NCBI RefSeq assembly: GCF_028769735.1
Contig: NC_088171.1
Coordinates: 82,450,716-82,514,715, forward strand
Reading direction: 5' to 3'
Source of the DNA: Zonotrichia leucophrys gambelii
Taxonomy: Eukaryota > Chordata > Aves > Passeriformes > Passerellidae
Length of the DNA: 64,000 nt
Shown: positions 35,509 through 48,275 of the stretch, in pieces
How the letters are laid out: each line of letters begins with the position of its first letter
How positions within the stretch are numbered: position 1 is the first letter of the stretch
Program-made: the position numbers and the translations under genes
The notes under the pieces: model-generated
What the model was told of the DNA's origin: nothing
The model's input: only the letters and a program-made list of their open reading frames with translations
Databases searched by the model: none

Positions 35509-38505
35509 TTACCACACTATAATTTTAAGGCAGATCATTCATGATGATTTTTAACTGCAGCTAGCTGCAGACAATGAACCACAAAGTTACCTTAGTTACA
35601 TGTTTCCACCAAGACCATATTTTAAACCAGAATGATATTAATTGAGCTGCAGTGTGGCAGCATAGCCATGTGTCTTGCTCCAGATTTATCCTTCCTCTTT
35701 TGATTGTCTGTTCCTTCCCCACAGCACTTGTACAAAACGTAGAAGTCATACCAGGAAAATCCTGACTTACAGGGCAAAGCCATGTCATGAACAATGAAGA
35801 ACAACTTGTTTCATAAGGAAAGATTACATGTCTGGATGCTATAGCAGAGCTGACATTGGCTATAAAAAGCTAATATCGTGTTCCTTATCACGGAGAATTT
35901 CTTCCTAGCATATCACAGGTCAGACTGGAAATGCCTGAGGTAGGGAAGGTAGAAACAATAGAACGAGAAAAAGTGTCATATAAAACCTCAATTTAAGCAG
36001 CATTTTGTCTCCTTTTACTTCACCAATAATGTGGGATGTTTCCAGTTACAATGTTTACTTTGATGGATGCAGAAATCAGAGCACTTTGGAGATCACAAAT
36101 AACTTTTCTTTGTTTGTCTTCCTGTAATTTGTCTGAAGAATAATTTTAGTTGTTTGATAGTGGGGTATTCCTCAGAGAATGGCCTAGTGATTATATAGAA
36201 ATGAGCACTGCCAAGTCCTTCTTTCTGAAATTCAGCAAGATTTTCCCAGCAGAAGCTGTGCTTGCCCAGTGGGGAGCTTGTGTCACAGATGTCCTTGAGG
36301 TAGAATACCCATCCTTGGGATCACCAAGATCTCCCTCCCTGCTCAAAAAGCCTATTTCCCAAAAGGCTGTTTGCATAAGCTGTCCTTCAGTAAATTGAGT
36401 TTTAAATTGAGCTGTGCTGTATCGCTGGAAGAAAATATGGCAGTCATCAATGTTCAGTTAAAAAATACTGAACACTGAATAATGGATAGGGAATTTCAAA
36501 ATTTTGTTGGAAGATAACTTGAGACTGTCACATGCAGACTGAACAGCATGTATTAAAAACGAATATTAGTTTACTATATAGAATTTCCTCTAGTCTGTAG
36601 CCTTCTCCTTTTGTTTCAGATTTTGCTGACTGATATGTTTTGCTATAAAGAACTTTCTTTTTTATATTGGTTCTGAATATGGGCTCACTCCCAAACTAAT
36701 TTTCAAATTCCATTGAAGACTCTTAGCAGCAAGTGTTGGTGAAATCATTTTTATTATATTCATTTTACTGATTTTTAGAGGAAAACTATATCTATACTGG
36801 TGGTATGAATGTTCATTAACTAGCTGGAATGAATTAAACCACTTTGAAAGACTGCTAAATTAAATGCATTCAAGTAAAAGGAAGCATTACTCACAGGCTC
36901 CAAGCATCTGCCTCATATAAAATAGGCTTCCAACACTGGAAGCAGTAGAGCCTTGTTTCTCTTGAAAAGAAAAGATCTTAAGCCTTTACACTCAAGAAGT
37001 TAAATCAATGTACTGGACTGGCTACAGTTAAAAATAATTGACAGCCTATAGGACAAACAAATGAGATAATGCTAAAAAAATAGGGACAGCCTAATAAATT
37101 ACTGAAATGTATGCAGCAGTGTGAAAGGGTTATTTTCATGGATTTGGAAAGGGCAGATTTGTTTAGGGCAGTGAATGACAAAGATCTAGGACAACAGTGA
37201 AGGAACAACAAAATGTAGTGCACATATTTTCCTCATTTTTAGAAAAAATATTGCTTTATTCTATTTAGGAATAAATAAGAAAATACTTGCCTCTTTAAAA
37301 AATGTACTGAGTTGTAACATGTATATAAACAAAAATAAAGTAAAAATTGCAGAAAAGCTACAAATATTAAATACCAAAATACTCTACAGAGCAATTCCAC
37401 ATGTTTTCTCAAATATATATTAAAAAATGGGGCATAATAAAAATACAGAGGAACATCTTTAATTAAGAAGATCTTTTTACTGGCAAGCTAAAGACCTGTC
37501 TTCTTTCTGGGCACAGAGCTGTCACTGCAGTACATTCTGAGGAGTAGTACATCACAGACTCTTAATCAAAGATCCTTGTTCTGCATCTAGAATTTTTCCT
37601 AGTGTACAAGCTTTGTCATACAGCATCAATTTTGCACTTATTTTTCTTTACCTATTGTCTGAAAATCAGTTTTTGTTTCACCCACCTGATTACTAATTTC
37701 TGAATACTAATAAAGGTTTAGGTAGATGATCTGTATAAGACTCAAAAATCAACTTTCTTTTCACTTAAAAATTTCTAAAAGGACATATTGTTTGCCATAA
37801 CTTCATCAGGTGAAGTCCCAGATTTTCAGACATGATAAATAAAATTATTTTGTAGAGTTGTATGCTTAAGGAAAAAAAATTATCAAAGCTAGAAGTCATG
37901 ATTTCAGAAGGGCTTGGAGGAGAGAGGAAAAAACCCACAGCTTTTTGTCTTCCCCTCTTATTCTAGCAGAATTTTAAATTCAGACAAAAGAAGTTCTGTA
38001 TTTTTGTCCCTTCCTCCTCTCTCTTTTTTTTTTGCTGTCTGCAACTCACATATAAAAAATAAAGATGTTCATTATGCACTGTATTTATCTATTTAATCTT
38101 TGAAGCGTGATGAGGTATGGGGAAGAAAGTCATATTTATCTCTCTAAATTTCAGAAGTTTATTTCTTTGATTCATTATCCATTATATAGAGGTTGAGTGA
38201 ACACAGGAGTGCTTTCAAAGAGAAAATAAGGACTTCTGCCAACTATTTGAGGGTAAAATCATGATTCTTATGTATAGTCCTTGAGTTTCATATTTCATTG
38301 GTGGGAGTGTTTTAAAGGAAGAGTACATATTTATTTTCTGAAAATATTAAGAAAGTTCTGCTAAAACCTTTCAAAAACTATTGGGATGGCTGAAAAATTT
38401 GGCTAATTTTTCTTTTTCTGTTGCCTATTCTTGGGGGCATGGGGGGAAACATTTTTCCTATGTCACATGCTAAAACCTCTGTCAAATTCCCTACTTCTGG
38501 TAATT

Positions 38506-38545
38506 AATATAATATAATATAATATAATATAATATAATATAATAT
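38506..38545. repeat. (AATAT)n microsatellite
   Basis: Eight uninterrupted pentamer units, 40 bases. Confidence 0.95.
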
Positions 38546-41210
38546 CACAATATAAATCTTCCAGAAAGGTATTTTATATTTTTTTCCTTTGTATATGTAA
38601 ATGAATGCACTTTGGTGAAAGGTTTTAATGCAAGTTAAGCATTCAGTCATATGATAAAGCTGGTAGTACTTGCAGTGTGTGTGCAGGGCATACTGACTAA
38701 GAGTTCTGCTTCTGTTACTCAACATTTGGGGATGTAGATTTATGGATGAGTTATCAAGAATGTTTAATCATCATTTTTTTTAATTTCTGCTATTTCTAGC
38801 TGTAAACATTTAGCATCACATAAATCATGGTATAAACACTTCTGTATATAGATAATATTGTCAGATTCTTAACAGACCCTGTTATGCAGTTAGTAAACAA
38901 TATGAGGCAGTGGAGGAAATAATATGAGAAGTGACATTTATTCTTTCCCAAAGTTTCAGTTCTTGTATTTTTATTGGGGTTTTTTTTTGTCTCATCTAGA
39001 ACTGATTCACAGTGAGCAGAACTCAAGTAACATAAGGAGCAGCAAACATGTTTCCTTTCCTGCAACATCACTCTGGAAGGGAGAAGTGTTATAACTACTG
39101 GTGAATCAGAGCAGCAGAAGCATGTTGTCTGCAAATCATGAGAAAGGAGATGTCTGGTTTGAGACTTTCTTGGGATTTCACTTCCACAATTATTTTCATT
39201 CATTTCCTACTGCTGTTTTGTCCAGTCACCCTTCCCTAAGCTTTCCACAGTCATATCCAAGGCACACTGGAGACTGAGAAAGAGTCAATAATCAAATGGG
39301 CTCAGATGTTCTCATGCAACAGAACTATTCAGACTCCCTTTATTTTCACAAAAAAGCTCTGGAAACACGTGCTATCTATTTTCCAACTGCTGAAAACATT
39401 TCCAGGAGAATGGTAAAACCATGGGAAAATCTTGTAGATGACTCTGACTCCCAGAGGCACAGTTCAGGTGCTCTGTGGCTGTGACAAATTTGGGCTGACT
39501 TCCTACCCCAAGGAGAGCTGTGAAGTGAGGGTGAAGAGAGGTGGAAAGCAGTGCAGGCAGATGGAAAGTGTGCAGCCCTCAGTTCTGAATAAACCTGCCA
39601 CACACCTGTGAGGCTCTACAGGTGTGCAGCTTGTGTGGGTTACAAACTGCCAGCTGCTTGTCACCTCTCTCCCAGCCCTGGTGGCTCTGGGATCCCCGGG
39701 AAGCAGAGTGAGGCAGTCCTCACTTCAAACAGCCTCCAGCAGTCACCTCAGCCTCTGTTAAAGATGTACAGATCAAGTGCCAGCACAAGAAGTGATGCTG
39801 TTGTCATAACCTGAATCTTACACGTCCCATCGGAGATGAATTTTCTTTGTGAAATGTGCAACAGCAGCTGATAAAGTGTGCACAAGATCATTACCAACTG
39901 AATTTTTCTATTTTATGTTTCAAATGCTGAAACAACTGCTTTGAGAGAAATATATCTTGCTTTATTCCTTTTATTCTGAGACATAGTAAAATATTTCCAT
40001 ATTTTTAATTGTCTTTCCTTGTGCTGGTATGCCTTCATTCATGCAAAAGCAGCCAGGATTTTACATTAGTCTTTTCATAGTCTGGCTTTCACTCTGAAAT
40101 GTTCAGATCTCTGTGGAAAATGTACAAAAAAAAATTTTGCAGTAAGTTGTCAATGTCTCTCTCCAACTTTTATTTTTCCAGAGGACTTTTTAACTGCTTT
40201 GCTATCTAATCACTCACTAATTTTGCCTCAGTGGCCCCTTTGCAGGGACTGTTTAGAATAAATGTAGGCAGCAAAATTTTGTACTTTATAGTATGGTTCT
40301 GGATCATTTAAAAAATGCTCTGAATGTTTCTCATGCCACTGTGGCTTAGACTGCTTTGTGTCATGTTCTGCCAGCAGTGGTTCAGTCTTCATCCTAGGCA
40401 TCTCTGTCTCCCAGTCTGGCATTTCAGACCATTAATAAAGACATTTGAAAGCATAACTATGTATAAAATATTATTGACATAGATTCAAATAAACCAGTAC
40501 TATTAATATTAACACTATCAAATATATGAACATGGGAGCTGGAACATAACAATAACAGTAAAAGTCGTAGTAATTATATTACAGTTAAAAAAATAGATCA
40601 CATATACTGTACAAGCAATTAAACCATGATGTGTTGAACTAATGCTTATGAAAACAATATTGCTTGTGTTTCCTGGGGTTTCTGCAGCAATACCCTAATA
40701 TTGCTTATTGCTTGATTCCAAGTTTTATATCTTAGTAAACATACTGTTAAAGCTCCTGCAACCATGGAGCATATGTATTTTGACTCCTCCCTTCTGTATA
40801 TGTCATCCTATTTTGAAGTGGTCCACTCAGTGTCACAGCAATCTTTTTGTCCAAGGCTATGGCAGACAGTAATTGCCCATAACCTGTAAAATAGGTCATC
40901 TCTTCCACCCAAGGTGGTGTGATATGCAATTCCAGAATATTCAGAATGCTAAGCATTGTATCTTTACTCTTTTAGTACTTTCTTCCTGTGATTAAGAGTA
41001 TCAAGACAAGCTTTGTCTTTCTTTAGAAAATATATGGCTTCAGGTCACTCCCTTGTAATTGTTACAATATTTAAATACTTCAGTGAACTAATCTGGAATT
41101 CTGTGATCCCCTCAGCAGCCTATCTCAATGTTTTAAATACAGGTTGCCCATACCATGCTGTAGTCAAAGCCTCATTTTGGTGTTTGCTTTTTTTAGTTTT
41201 TCATGTTTTT

Positions 41211-41232
41211 TTGTTTGTTTGTTTGTTTGTTT
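41211..41232. repeat. (TTTG)n microsatellite
   Basis: Five to six tetramer units that follow a T-rich run. Confidence 0.9.
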
Positions 41233-41310
41233 AACTCTATCTCCACATACTTAAAGGCACAGAAGTTCTGGGTTCTAGATATTTTCATGAGCAGGTCTTA
41301 TTCAAAACCT

Positions 41311-41955
41311 CTCACAGAAACACAGAATGGGTAAGACTGAAGGGACCACCATTGGACTCATCTGGTCCAATATCTCTACTCAAGCAGGGTCATCCTAGAG
41401 CACAGAGCACAGGATTGCATCCAGACAGTTCTTAAATAGCTTCACAGCCAAGTTTGCTTAAAATATGTGCTTATACTGATATTTGGGATTTGAGGGAAGT
41501 AACAGCAAAAACTCCAGAATTTGGATAAACATTCTTAGGTGCCATAAAATAAAGCTTTTCTGAGCACATTAAAGATGAAAGGATCTCCTTTGAAAATTCT
41601 GCTCTCTGTCATGGGCTGTTATTTTGATTTCAATACAGTACCCTGAGTTTCCTGATGACCTTCCACTGGACTTGCACCAGGACAGTGATGCATTTCTTCC
41701 CCTGGGAAGCCCACAGTCAGGAGCACCAGTGCAGCTGTGAAACCCTAGCACTAAACAGAGGGGAGTTCTAAACCTCCTTTGGCTCGCTGGCCACAATCTT
41801 GCTGCCACAGCTGCTGGGCATTCCCTGCAGAGGCAGACAGCTTGCCCATGTCCACTTAAAGCCTGTGTTGTGCACCAGGATTCCCCATTCCCTCTGCAAA
41901 CACCCAGCTGGTCCCCAGCCTGTATTGCTGCAGAGTGATCCTGTCCCATGTGTGA
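41311..41955 (-). mobile_element. CR1 LINE 3' fragment, antisense, with an unaligned middle
   Basis: The plus strand starts with an antisense CR1 tail (CACAGAAACACAGAATGG) and reads the characteristic AAGCAGGGTCATCCTAGAGC and GATTGCATCCAGACAGTTCT near 41380-41430. Positions about 41463-41635 are not clearly CR1. Antisense CR1 sequence resumes with CCACTGGACTTGCACCAGG and continues to about 41955 through a GGCTCGCTGGCCACAATCTT phrase. It is either one insertion with a diverged or replaced centre, or two neighbouring pieces. Confidence 0.85.
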
Positions 41956-43250
41956 GATTTCTGGAGCAGCATGTTGCTATACAAAAATCCTAGGGAAAGA
42001 GTTGGAAGGCTTCACCATTTATTTGATCAAACATTACAAGCAGCTGTCAGATCACAGGACAGAACAGAAGCAGCCCAATACCTTCAAAGATAGTTGTTGG
42101 ACAGAAGAATTAGCAAGGAGCAAGATGTCAGTTTTCTGAAGCCTAACATATTCATTCTGAACTGAAAACAAATTTTGAAGCCATTTGTAGTGCTAACTTG
42201 TGTTCCCTGTTGTGCTCTGTTTCATTTTTAATTGTTGAAATGTCTGGCTAATTTACATGAAAAAGGACTCTACACAACAATACCAGTTGTTTTTCCATTG
42301 GTTGGTGAGACAGCTCCAGAAATGTTTTAATTGTTGTTGATATTGGACTTGCATGAAGCTTTATGTGGAATTGGAAATTAATTCACTATTAAAGAATAGA
42401 CAAGAAAGAAATGTTACCTGCATAAGGGTTCTCCATTTTCCAAATCAATCCCTTTCTTCTTCCACTGTTTTAAAGAAACTTGTGCTGAATTATTAGTTTT
42501 ATCAAGAAAACCTTGATAGAATAATCAAACATACAGGGATATAACTCTAGCTATAGCTACTCCAATAGACTTATAAGACTCAGTTATAAGTTATAATTTA
42601 ATTCAAAATATGTGGGCTGGGATCTACAAGAGCTCAAGGGCCAAAGCATAAAACATTACAAAATGAAAATTAAATTTCCATAGAAAAAACCAAAATACTA
42701 TTACCAAAAGAGTTAGTACAAACACAACAAAAGAGGATGGAGTAGAGTTCTAATTCAGAGGAGAAACCAGTATCATCACAAAGACCTACCTGTCTCTGTT
42801 TCAGGCTCCAGTTTCCACTGGAGTTTTATTGATTAAATATTCATAAGTTACTCTTTTTGCCAATTAAATAATAATCATGTCTGTCATAAGTTGAAAGGTC
42901 ATTTATCTAAAGAACTTCACTTCTGATTCACTTCTTTCATCTCATGTCTTTTATTTGAAACAGCTCTTCTTTCCCTGACAGCAAGAATTGAAAGTCAAAA
43001 TTGACTGAAATGTCAACTTTTCAATCTATTCATGAGAATATAGAAAATATATCATAAAATGGAGGGTATTTTATGACTTAAAGAAGCTTGGGGAAATGTG
43101 CTTCCACATCTGACAGGTGTTCAAAGTTTACAACAATCCTGTTCCTAAAGGAAACAAAATTATGTGTTTTTCTATCATTTGTAGAGATTTTCTACTTTTA
43201 CAATTTTCATGTACTTGATGGCAAAATCTTACAGTATTACCTTGTAGAAA

Positions 43251-43418
43251 TAGAAGTTCCCTTTCCCTTCCTTCCCTTCTTTCTCTCCTTCCCATTTCCG
43301 TTTCCGTTGCCGTTTCCGTTTCCATTTCCGTTTCCGTTGCCGTTTCCCTTTCCCTTTCTCTTTCCCTTTCCCTTCCCCTTTCCCTTTCCCTTTCCTTTTC
43401 CCTTTCCTTTTTTCCTCC
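43251..43418. repeat. Pyrimidine-rich (TTTCCN)n tract
   Basis: A nearly pure C/T strand made of TTTCCG, TTTCCC and related hexamers. The left half has two copies of a TTTCCGTTTCCGTTGCCG block 30 bases apart. On the minus strand, 43364-43390 holds five G-runs of three or four with 2-3 nt loops, a G-quadruplex motif. Mirror symmetry of the tract also allows triplex (H-DNA) structures. The open frames on both strands are repeat artefacts. Confidence 0.9.
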
Positions 43419-43506
43419 TTTGAATTTCAAAAGAGGTGCATTTTTCCAAGTCCTTCAGACAGATATTTGAGGATAGTCTTTATGAGCAGGCCATAAAACA
43501 CCTTGT

Positions 43507-43585
43507 AGGACTGTGTCAGCCAGACATGAGCTCTTCCACATCTTCTGGTGTTGGAAGAGCTCATGTCTGGATGGCACACAGTCCT
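43507..43585. repeat. 79-nt inverted repeat (hairpin)
   Basis: The arms 43520-43538 and 43552-43570 are perfect 19-bp reverse complements (CCAGACATGAGCTCTTCCA and its complement) around a 13-nt loop. After a small 3-versus-5-nt internal bulge they continue with a second 10-bp perfect pairing (43507-43516 with 43576-43585). That gives 29 paired bases in all. The size is that of a pre-miRNA or a foldback transposon end; neither is shown. Confidence 0.9.
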
Positions 43586-44839
43586 AAGAGGACTGCCTGT
43601 GCCTGATTTAGTACCTAGTCCAGAGCTATACCAACACAGGGCACTTTTTGATAGCCCACAGGGCAAGCTCAGCACTGCTTGCAGTGATTCTTGCAAAGAC
43701 ACTTCCTAGCTTGCCGGTGGGACCTCAGCAGGAAGCTGCTGATGCTGTTGCCAGGAAGATGTGGGTTCCTGGTCAGGAGCAGGAATCAGTGTTGAAAAGA
43801 GAACCTGATGCCCATAGAAATACTGGTTTTATAAATTATTTCATTATTTAATAATTATTTAAAGGGTCTTTACTAAATATTTCAAACTGTCTTAAAAATA
43901 AAAAAAGAAACACCTCCAGACAGAAATGTTCCTGCAAGACACCGCTTGCCAGAAATTTACCATTGCTCTCAATTTCATTGAGGGAAGGAGAGGTGCTGTG
44001 TTTAAAAGCCTCAGGCCTTTCCTCATTATCTGACTGTTTCCTGAACAGAAATAATTTCTCTGTCATCTCTGGCAAATTAAACTTAAAAAAAAAAATGTAA
44101 GCTACTCCCTAAGATTTATTTCCTCTGTATCAGTCATCAGCTGTTCTCTTGCATGTCAGACCAGCGCTCATGAGCAATCTTATCTCATACAGTATAGTTA
44201 AGACAGATTTTGAAGTAACTTAGGAAAAAGGGACAGGCAACGTATCATTCCCTTTGCAAATGTATGAGATGTGGAAGTGGAAATGCCAAAGCATTTTGAC
44301 ATTAACTCTTGATTCTAACTGGCTTTCATGACTCATTCAGTTGGTGAGTGAGCAATGAGGCTGTACCAGGAAAGAAAATTATGAACAGCTTATTTAAATT
44401 AACATATGTTTCCTTTGTAAACTGTTTCCTGTTCTGATTGCAGGTAGGGCTGTGCTAACTTTGCCTTGCCATGAACACGCTTAGAAGCAAAGAAAGTGAA
44501 AACGTGGTTGAAGCATTATGAGTATCACAACACTTCTGCCTGGTAACACATACTTGGAGTTCTGCTGAGGAATGCCACATCTGCGTGCCACATGACACTA
44601 TGTTATGCACCCTACTAAGGTTAAACTCTATGTTCTGTGAGCAAAGCAGCTTCCACTAACCCCACTCTTAGCAAACTGTCTTCTAAACTTGTTCTACTAC
44701 CTCTTAGGTGACAGTGCAACAATGAGAGAGTCCAATGAAAAATGAGCTTCCTCATGCTTTGATTCAACAAATTCTGAGTTATGCTCAGAATCTGAGATAA
44801 ATGTGATAAACCCAGACATGCCAAACATGGGTTTAATTT

Positions 44840-45310
44840 ACTATTACTGGGGTGAGTTGACCTTGGCTGGCTGCCAGACCCCACCCGGTCGCTCTCTCAC
44901 TCCACCTCTTGAACAGCACACGGGACAAGCTAAGATGGAAAAGCTCATGGGATGAGAGGAAGACCAATCTCTGTCACTGGCAAAACTAACTAGACTTGGG
45001 ACAAAAACTAAATGTACTTTATTGCCAATTGAAAATAGATCAGGATGGTGAAAAGCAAAGACAAAACCACCTTCCCTCTACCCTTTGCCTTCTTCCTAGG
45101 GCCAGCTTCAGCCCTTCACTCACAATCCTCTACTTTCTCCTCTCCACATGGTGCAGGAGATGAGCAATAGGGGGCTGTGGTCAGCCCACAACGCTTCTCT
45201 CTGCTGCTCCTTTCTCCTCACACATTTCCCTGCTCCAGCATGAACTCTCCACTGGGTACAGAGAAATCCACAGTCTTTCACAGAATTGCCTTCTACGTTC
45301 AAGTTTGAAC
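44840..45310 (-). mobile_element. ERVL-type LTR fragment, antisense
   Basis: The plus strand reads GGGGTGAGTTGACCTTGGCT, then CGCTCTCTCACTCC, a GACTTGGGACAAAAAC segment, and a block with CTGCTCCTTTCTCCTCA and CCCTGCTCCAGCATGAACTC near 45190-45245. These match, in order, the reverse complement of a large avian ERVL-type LTR as I remember it. The outer parts are missing and I see no target duplication, so it is a truncated old copy. Confidence 0.6.
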
Positions 45311-48275
45311 TTGCAATATTGTGTCCGCTGACACTTTCTCTCAACGCAATCGCTTGATAAACTGAATAATGCAGTTATGAGGGTAAATCAAGGATGCCTT
45401 TTGAGGCTCAGATCCTTACAGAAGGTGGCTCCTTGTCCCAGCACAGGCTGAGCATGCTGGCAGTGTGGCTGCTGGCATCTACACACGCTGCAGTGTCACT
45501 GATGCACATTACCTGGCCTGGAGTCAGGGCTGAGCTGGGCTGAGCTAAACTCGCTGCTCCCACACTGGGATTCAGGCTCCAAACCAACACCTAAGCCTGG
45601 GCTTTCTGAATCTGCTTTCCTCCCCACGTCTCTGTTTAGTGTCTTCTAAAATGAACAATTTCCTGCCTAGTCTTTCTCTGAGGACTGAGATGCAGCATTT
45701 GGATGCGGCAGCTGTACTGAAGTGATGTGCTCATGTTCAGTTTATATTTAATTTTCAGGTATTAAACTGACATTCTCAAACATGGTAGAATCGCCATGCT
45801 GTGCTCCACTGGCTTTCAAGATTGATGCTTTCACACGTATTTTCTCAGCATTTGGCTGTTTAGGGCTTCTTTTCTCTCTTCCTCATATTTTTCATCATCA
45901 CAAGTTCTTTTACTTGCATCTTTTTTTACTTAGAATTTTTCCTACTGTTGTTTACTCAATGAGATTCATGCAGCTGTTTTAAAAATGCCTCCTTGCCACA
46001 GTATCTTGTAAGGGTTTTTATACTTCTCTGCTTGCAAGGTGCTTTTATTGTCCAAGTCTTTTTAATCAGAAAGACTAATGTGACATCACTCCATAGCACA
46101 GAGATGGCAGACACTCTGGCTGATGAAATCTCTAGCTGCAAATATACCCAGTGGAACTAGACTACAGAATATCAGGTTGAAGTTTATATCAGGTTGAATT
46201 TTTAAATTAAACAGTGCGTGGGGTGTGTGTGTGTATACTACCTAAGGATAGGTGTTATCTTTCTTTTTGTTTTTATAGAAAGGAGTACAAGTCTCTGAGC
46301 TACAACAGCAAGTTCAGGTTACCAGTTGCTTACGTGTTCAGGTAGGCAATCTTCACTTGTGAATGGGAAGTACAGATAATCAAGCTCTTACACCTAGAAT
46401 ACACATAAACCAATGTATTTAAACCATTATGAGCTGGACACTCTGCCAGTCTAAAGCAGTACAGCTGTTTTTTTATCAATAATCATCTCCTAAGCATGTG
46501 CTATCATGATAAGGACCTTTCTTTTGGGTTTTGCTCAGTTTTCTGGAGGAGTGATATATATTCATATATCTTATCACTGCAACTTAAAATTCTCTTTTTA
46601 GAGGTAGCTTGTGCTCTTTATCAGCAATGGCGGAAAGGCAAAGGGCAGAATATAGAAGCCTCAGGGTGATTATGAAACTTTGCAATGAGGAAACCTGACC
46701 TCATTGGGCTACAGAATGCAAATAGAGAAAATTTACAGGAAAGTTGTATGTTAAATATGGAAATGTTATTCTGTATTTAAATACCATTGTAGGTACCATC
46801 TTGTTGAAGTCATGTTGCAAGGGCTAGTCCAAATGTTCCAAAAAGCTCATTTAAATTAACTCACACTGCTCTTATGCCTTCTTCCTCTTCTTTGCCTCTT
46901 TCTGTACATTATGTTTGTCCAAGTGGCCTGGATAGCTTGCTCTATTTTTATAACTCCCCCCTTCCTCCCCTCACCAAAATATTTTTCTGGCATCTGGTCT
47001 CTAATAATCTCTTCAAATGAGCTTCACCCAGCCTTATAAATGCTCATGTCCTCTCCCACAGGGACGGATGGCTTAGTTGAAAAAATAAAGGAAGCTGGGA
47101 GTTTGCATTCCACTCCACTCAAAGAACAGAAAAGGGAGGGGTGATGACACAGCTGGTGGTTCTCATTCTCACCTCTCTACAGGTACTCTCTCTCTTCTGT
47201 TTCCTGTGTGGGCAGGGACACATTGAAAGAATAAAGAGACAAATATGCTGGACCAGCTCAGACCTCATCCTGTGTCCAGTCTGTCCAGTGAAGCTCTGGA
47301 ACTCCAGGGAAAGGGCCAAAAGCAAGTGCTTCCTCTCAGTACAAAATCTACGCTCCTTTTCCAGACCTCAGATACTCCAAATAGTGTGAACCCTGGATAG
47401 ATTTGGGGTCATTAATGGGAAACTTTGTAAATGTCTTCAGATATATATAAACGACTCTAAAATATGAATCATTTTCCCAAAATGAAGTGTTGAAAATATC
47501 CATCTTAAAACTCACATTAAACCCCTGCAAGTTGATAGGTAAGGGTTTATAAAAGAGCCCTCTGCATTCAGCCCCCAGGTACTGCAGAACTGGAAGAAGC
47601 TGGGCAGAATTCTTTATGCGAAATGACACTTCCTATTTTCCTCCCAGGAGATTCAAAACAGTAAGTCCTTTTTTCACAGGCAGATCCTGCCAGCACAGAT
47701 GACTCCTTGGTGTCAGCCGGGGGTGCTAAGAACATCAGAACAATTGTATCAGGTCGGAGCAGACATCCGTCTAGCCCGGCATCCTGTCTGCTGCTGCTGC
47801 CGCAGCGGATGCCCAGGAAAGTGTATGAGAACAGAGGCGTATAATGATGCTTCAAACATCTGGTGATTTGTAGCACAGAGATTTTTATCATTGATAAAAC
47901 TGTCTTGGAAGTAAGTAAGTAAGTGAGTGTTGTTAGATTTTTTTCCAGCTCTTTTTTTTTCATACTTTGTTTTCTTTTGAATAAGCTTTCAGACTCCACA
48001 ATCTATTGTCAAGTGTTTCCACAACCCGGTGACACAATGTGTCATGAACCATATCCTTCTGTGTCTTTTAAATCCATCAACAGTACATTTATTTGAAGGT
48101 CTCTAGGTCATTCACTACTTGAAGTTTCACATCAGTCATTTCCTTTCCAGGATAAAGGATCCTTTCCAGGATTTTTGGCTGTTCCTTGTATAGAAACTAC
48201 TCTGCATCTTTAATCACCTGTATAACATTTTACTGTTTCTACTTTATTATTTTGAGATGCAGAGCAGAATTGATT
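45311..48275. other. Gene-free stretch with an ancient repeat and an exon-like island
   Basis: No recognisable gene. A GC-richer patch at 45400-45640 has no domain. An exon-like island sits at 46279-46341, and the ancient amniote-type repeat at 47724-47850. A possible second relic of that repeat lies near 47228-47290 (weak). A short (GT)n run is at 46223-46234. Confidence 0.55.
47724..47850 (+). mobile_element. Ancient amniote-type interspersed repeat (SINE-like)
   Basis: The phrase CATCCGTCTAGCCCGGCATC followed by CTGTCTGC, preceded by a TAAGAACATCAGAACA-like start and followed by GGATGCCCAGGAAAGTGTAT, resembles a widespread old reptile/bird repeat whose core reads roughly 'GTCCATCTAGCCCAGTATCC'. 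I recognise the family by this core but cannot name it. It keeps an unusual number of CpG sites for its surroundings. Confidence 0.5.

Larger units (their letters stand above)
35509..41310. other. Gene-free stretch
   Basis: No recognised gene. There is an (AATAT)n microsatellite at 38506-38545 and a (TTTG)n run at 41211-41232. A GC-richer block at about 39440-39830 contains overlapping open frames on both strands and a TGAATAAACCTGCC phrase near 39586 that could be a polyadenylation signal of an unrecognised LTR. The rest is AT-rich. Confidence 0.55.
41956..44839. other. Gene-free stretch with a purine/pyrimidine tract and a hairpin
   Basis: No gene is recognised. This stretch contains the pyrimidine-rich hexamer tract (43251-43418) and, about 90 bases to its right, the inverted repeat at 43507-43585. 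The remainder is AT-rich. Confidence 0.6.

Noticed and set aside
43088..43449. Open frames on both strands with Pro-Phe or Gly-Lys/Glu-Arg repeats
   Set aside because: These are translations of the hexamer tract, not genes.
10210..46341. A single coding gene made of the exon-like islands at 10210, 32088 and 46279
   Set aside because: The reading phases do not fit: joining 10210-10373 to either of the later islands, or 32088-32169 to 46279-46341, puts a stop codon in frame.
46540..46580. AT-rich inverted repeat around GATATATATTCATATATC
   Set aside because: It is short, imperfect and low-complexity, as expected in AT-rich DNA.
47649..47661. 13-nt micro-exon between a CCTCCCAG acceptor and a GTAAGT donor
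   Set aside because: It is too short to support without transcript data; such pairs are expected by chance.
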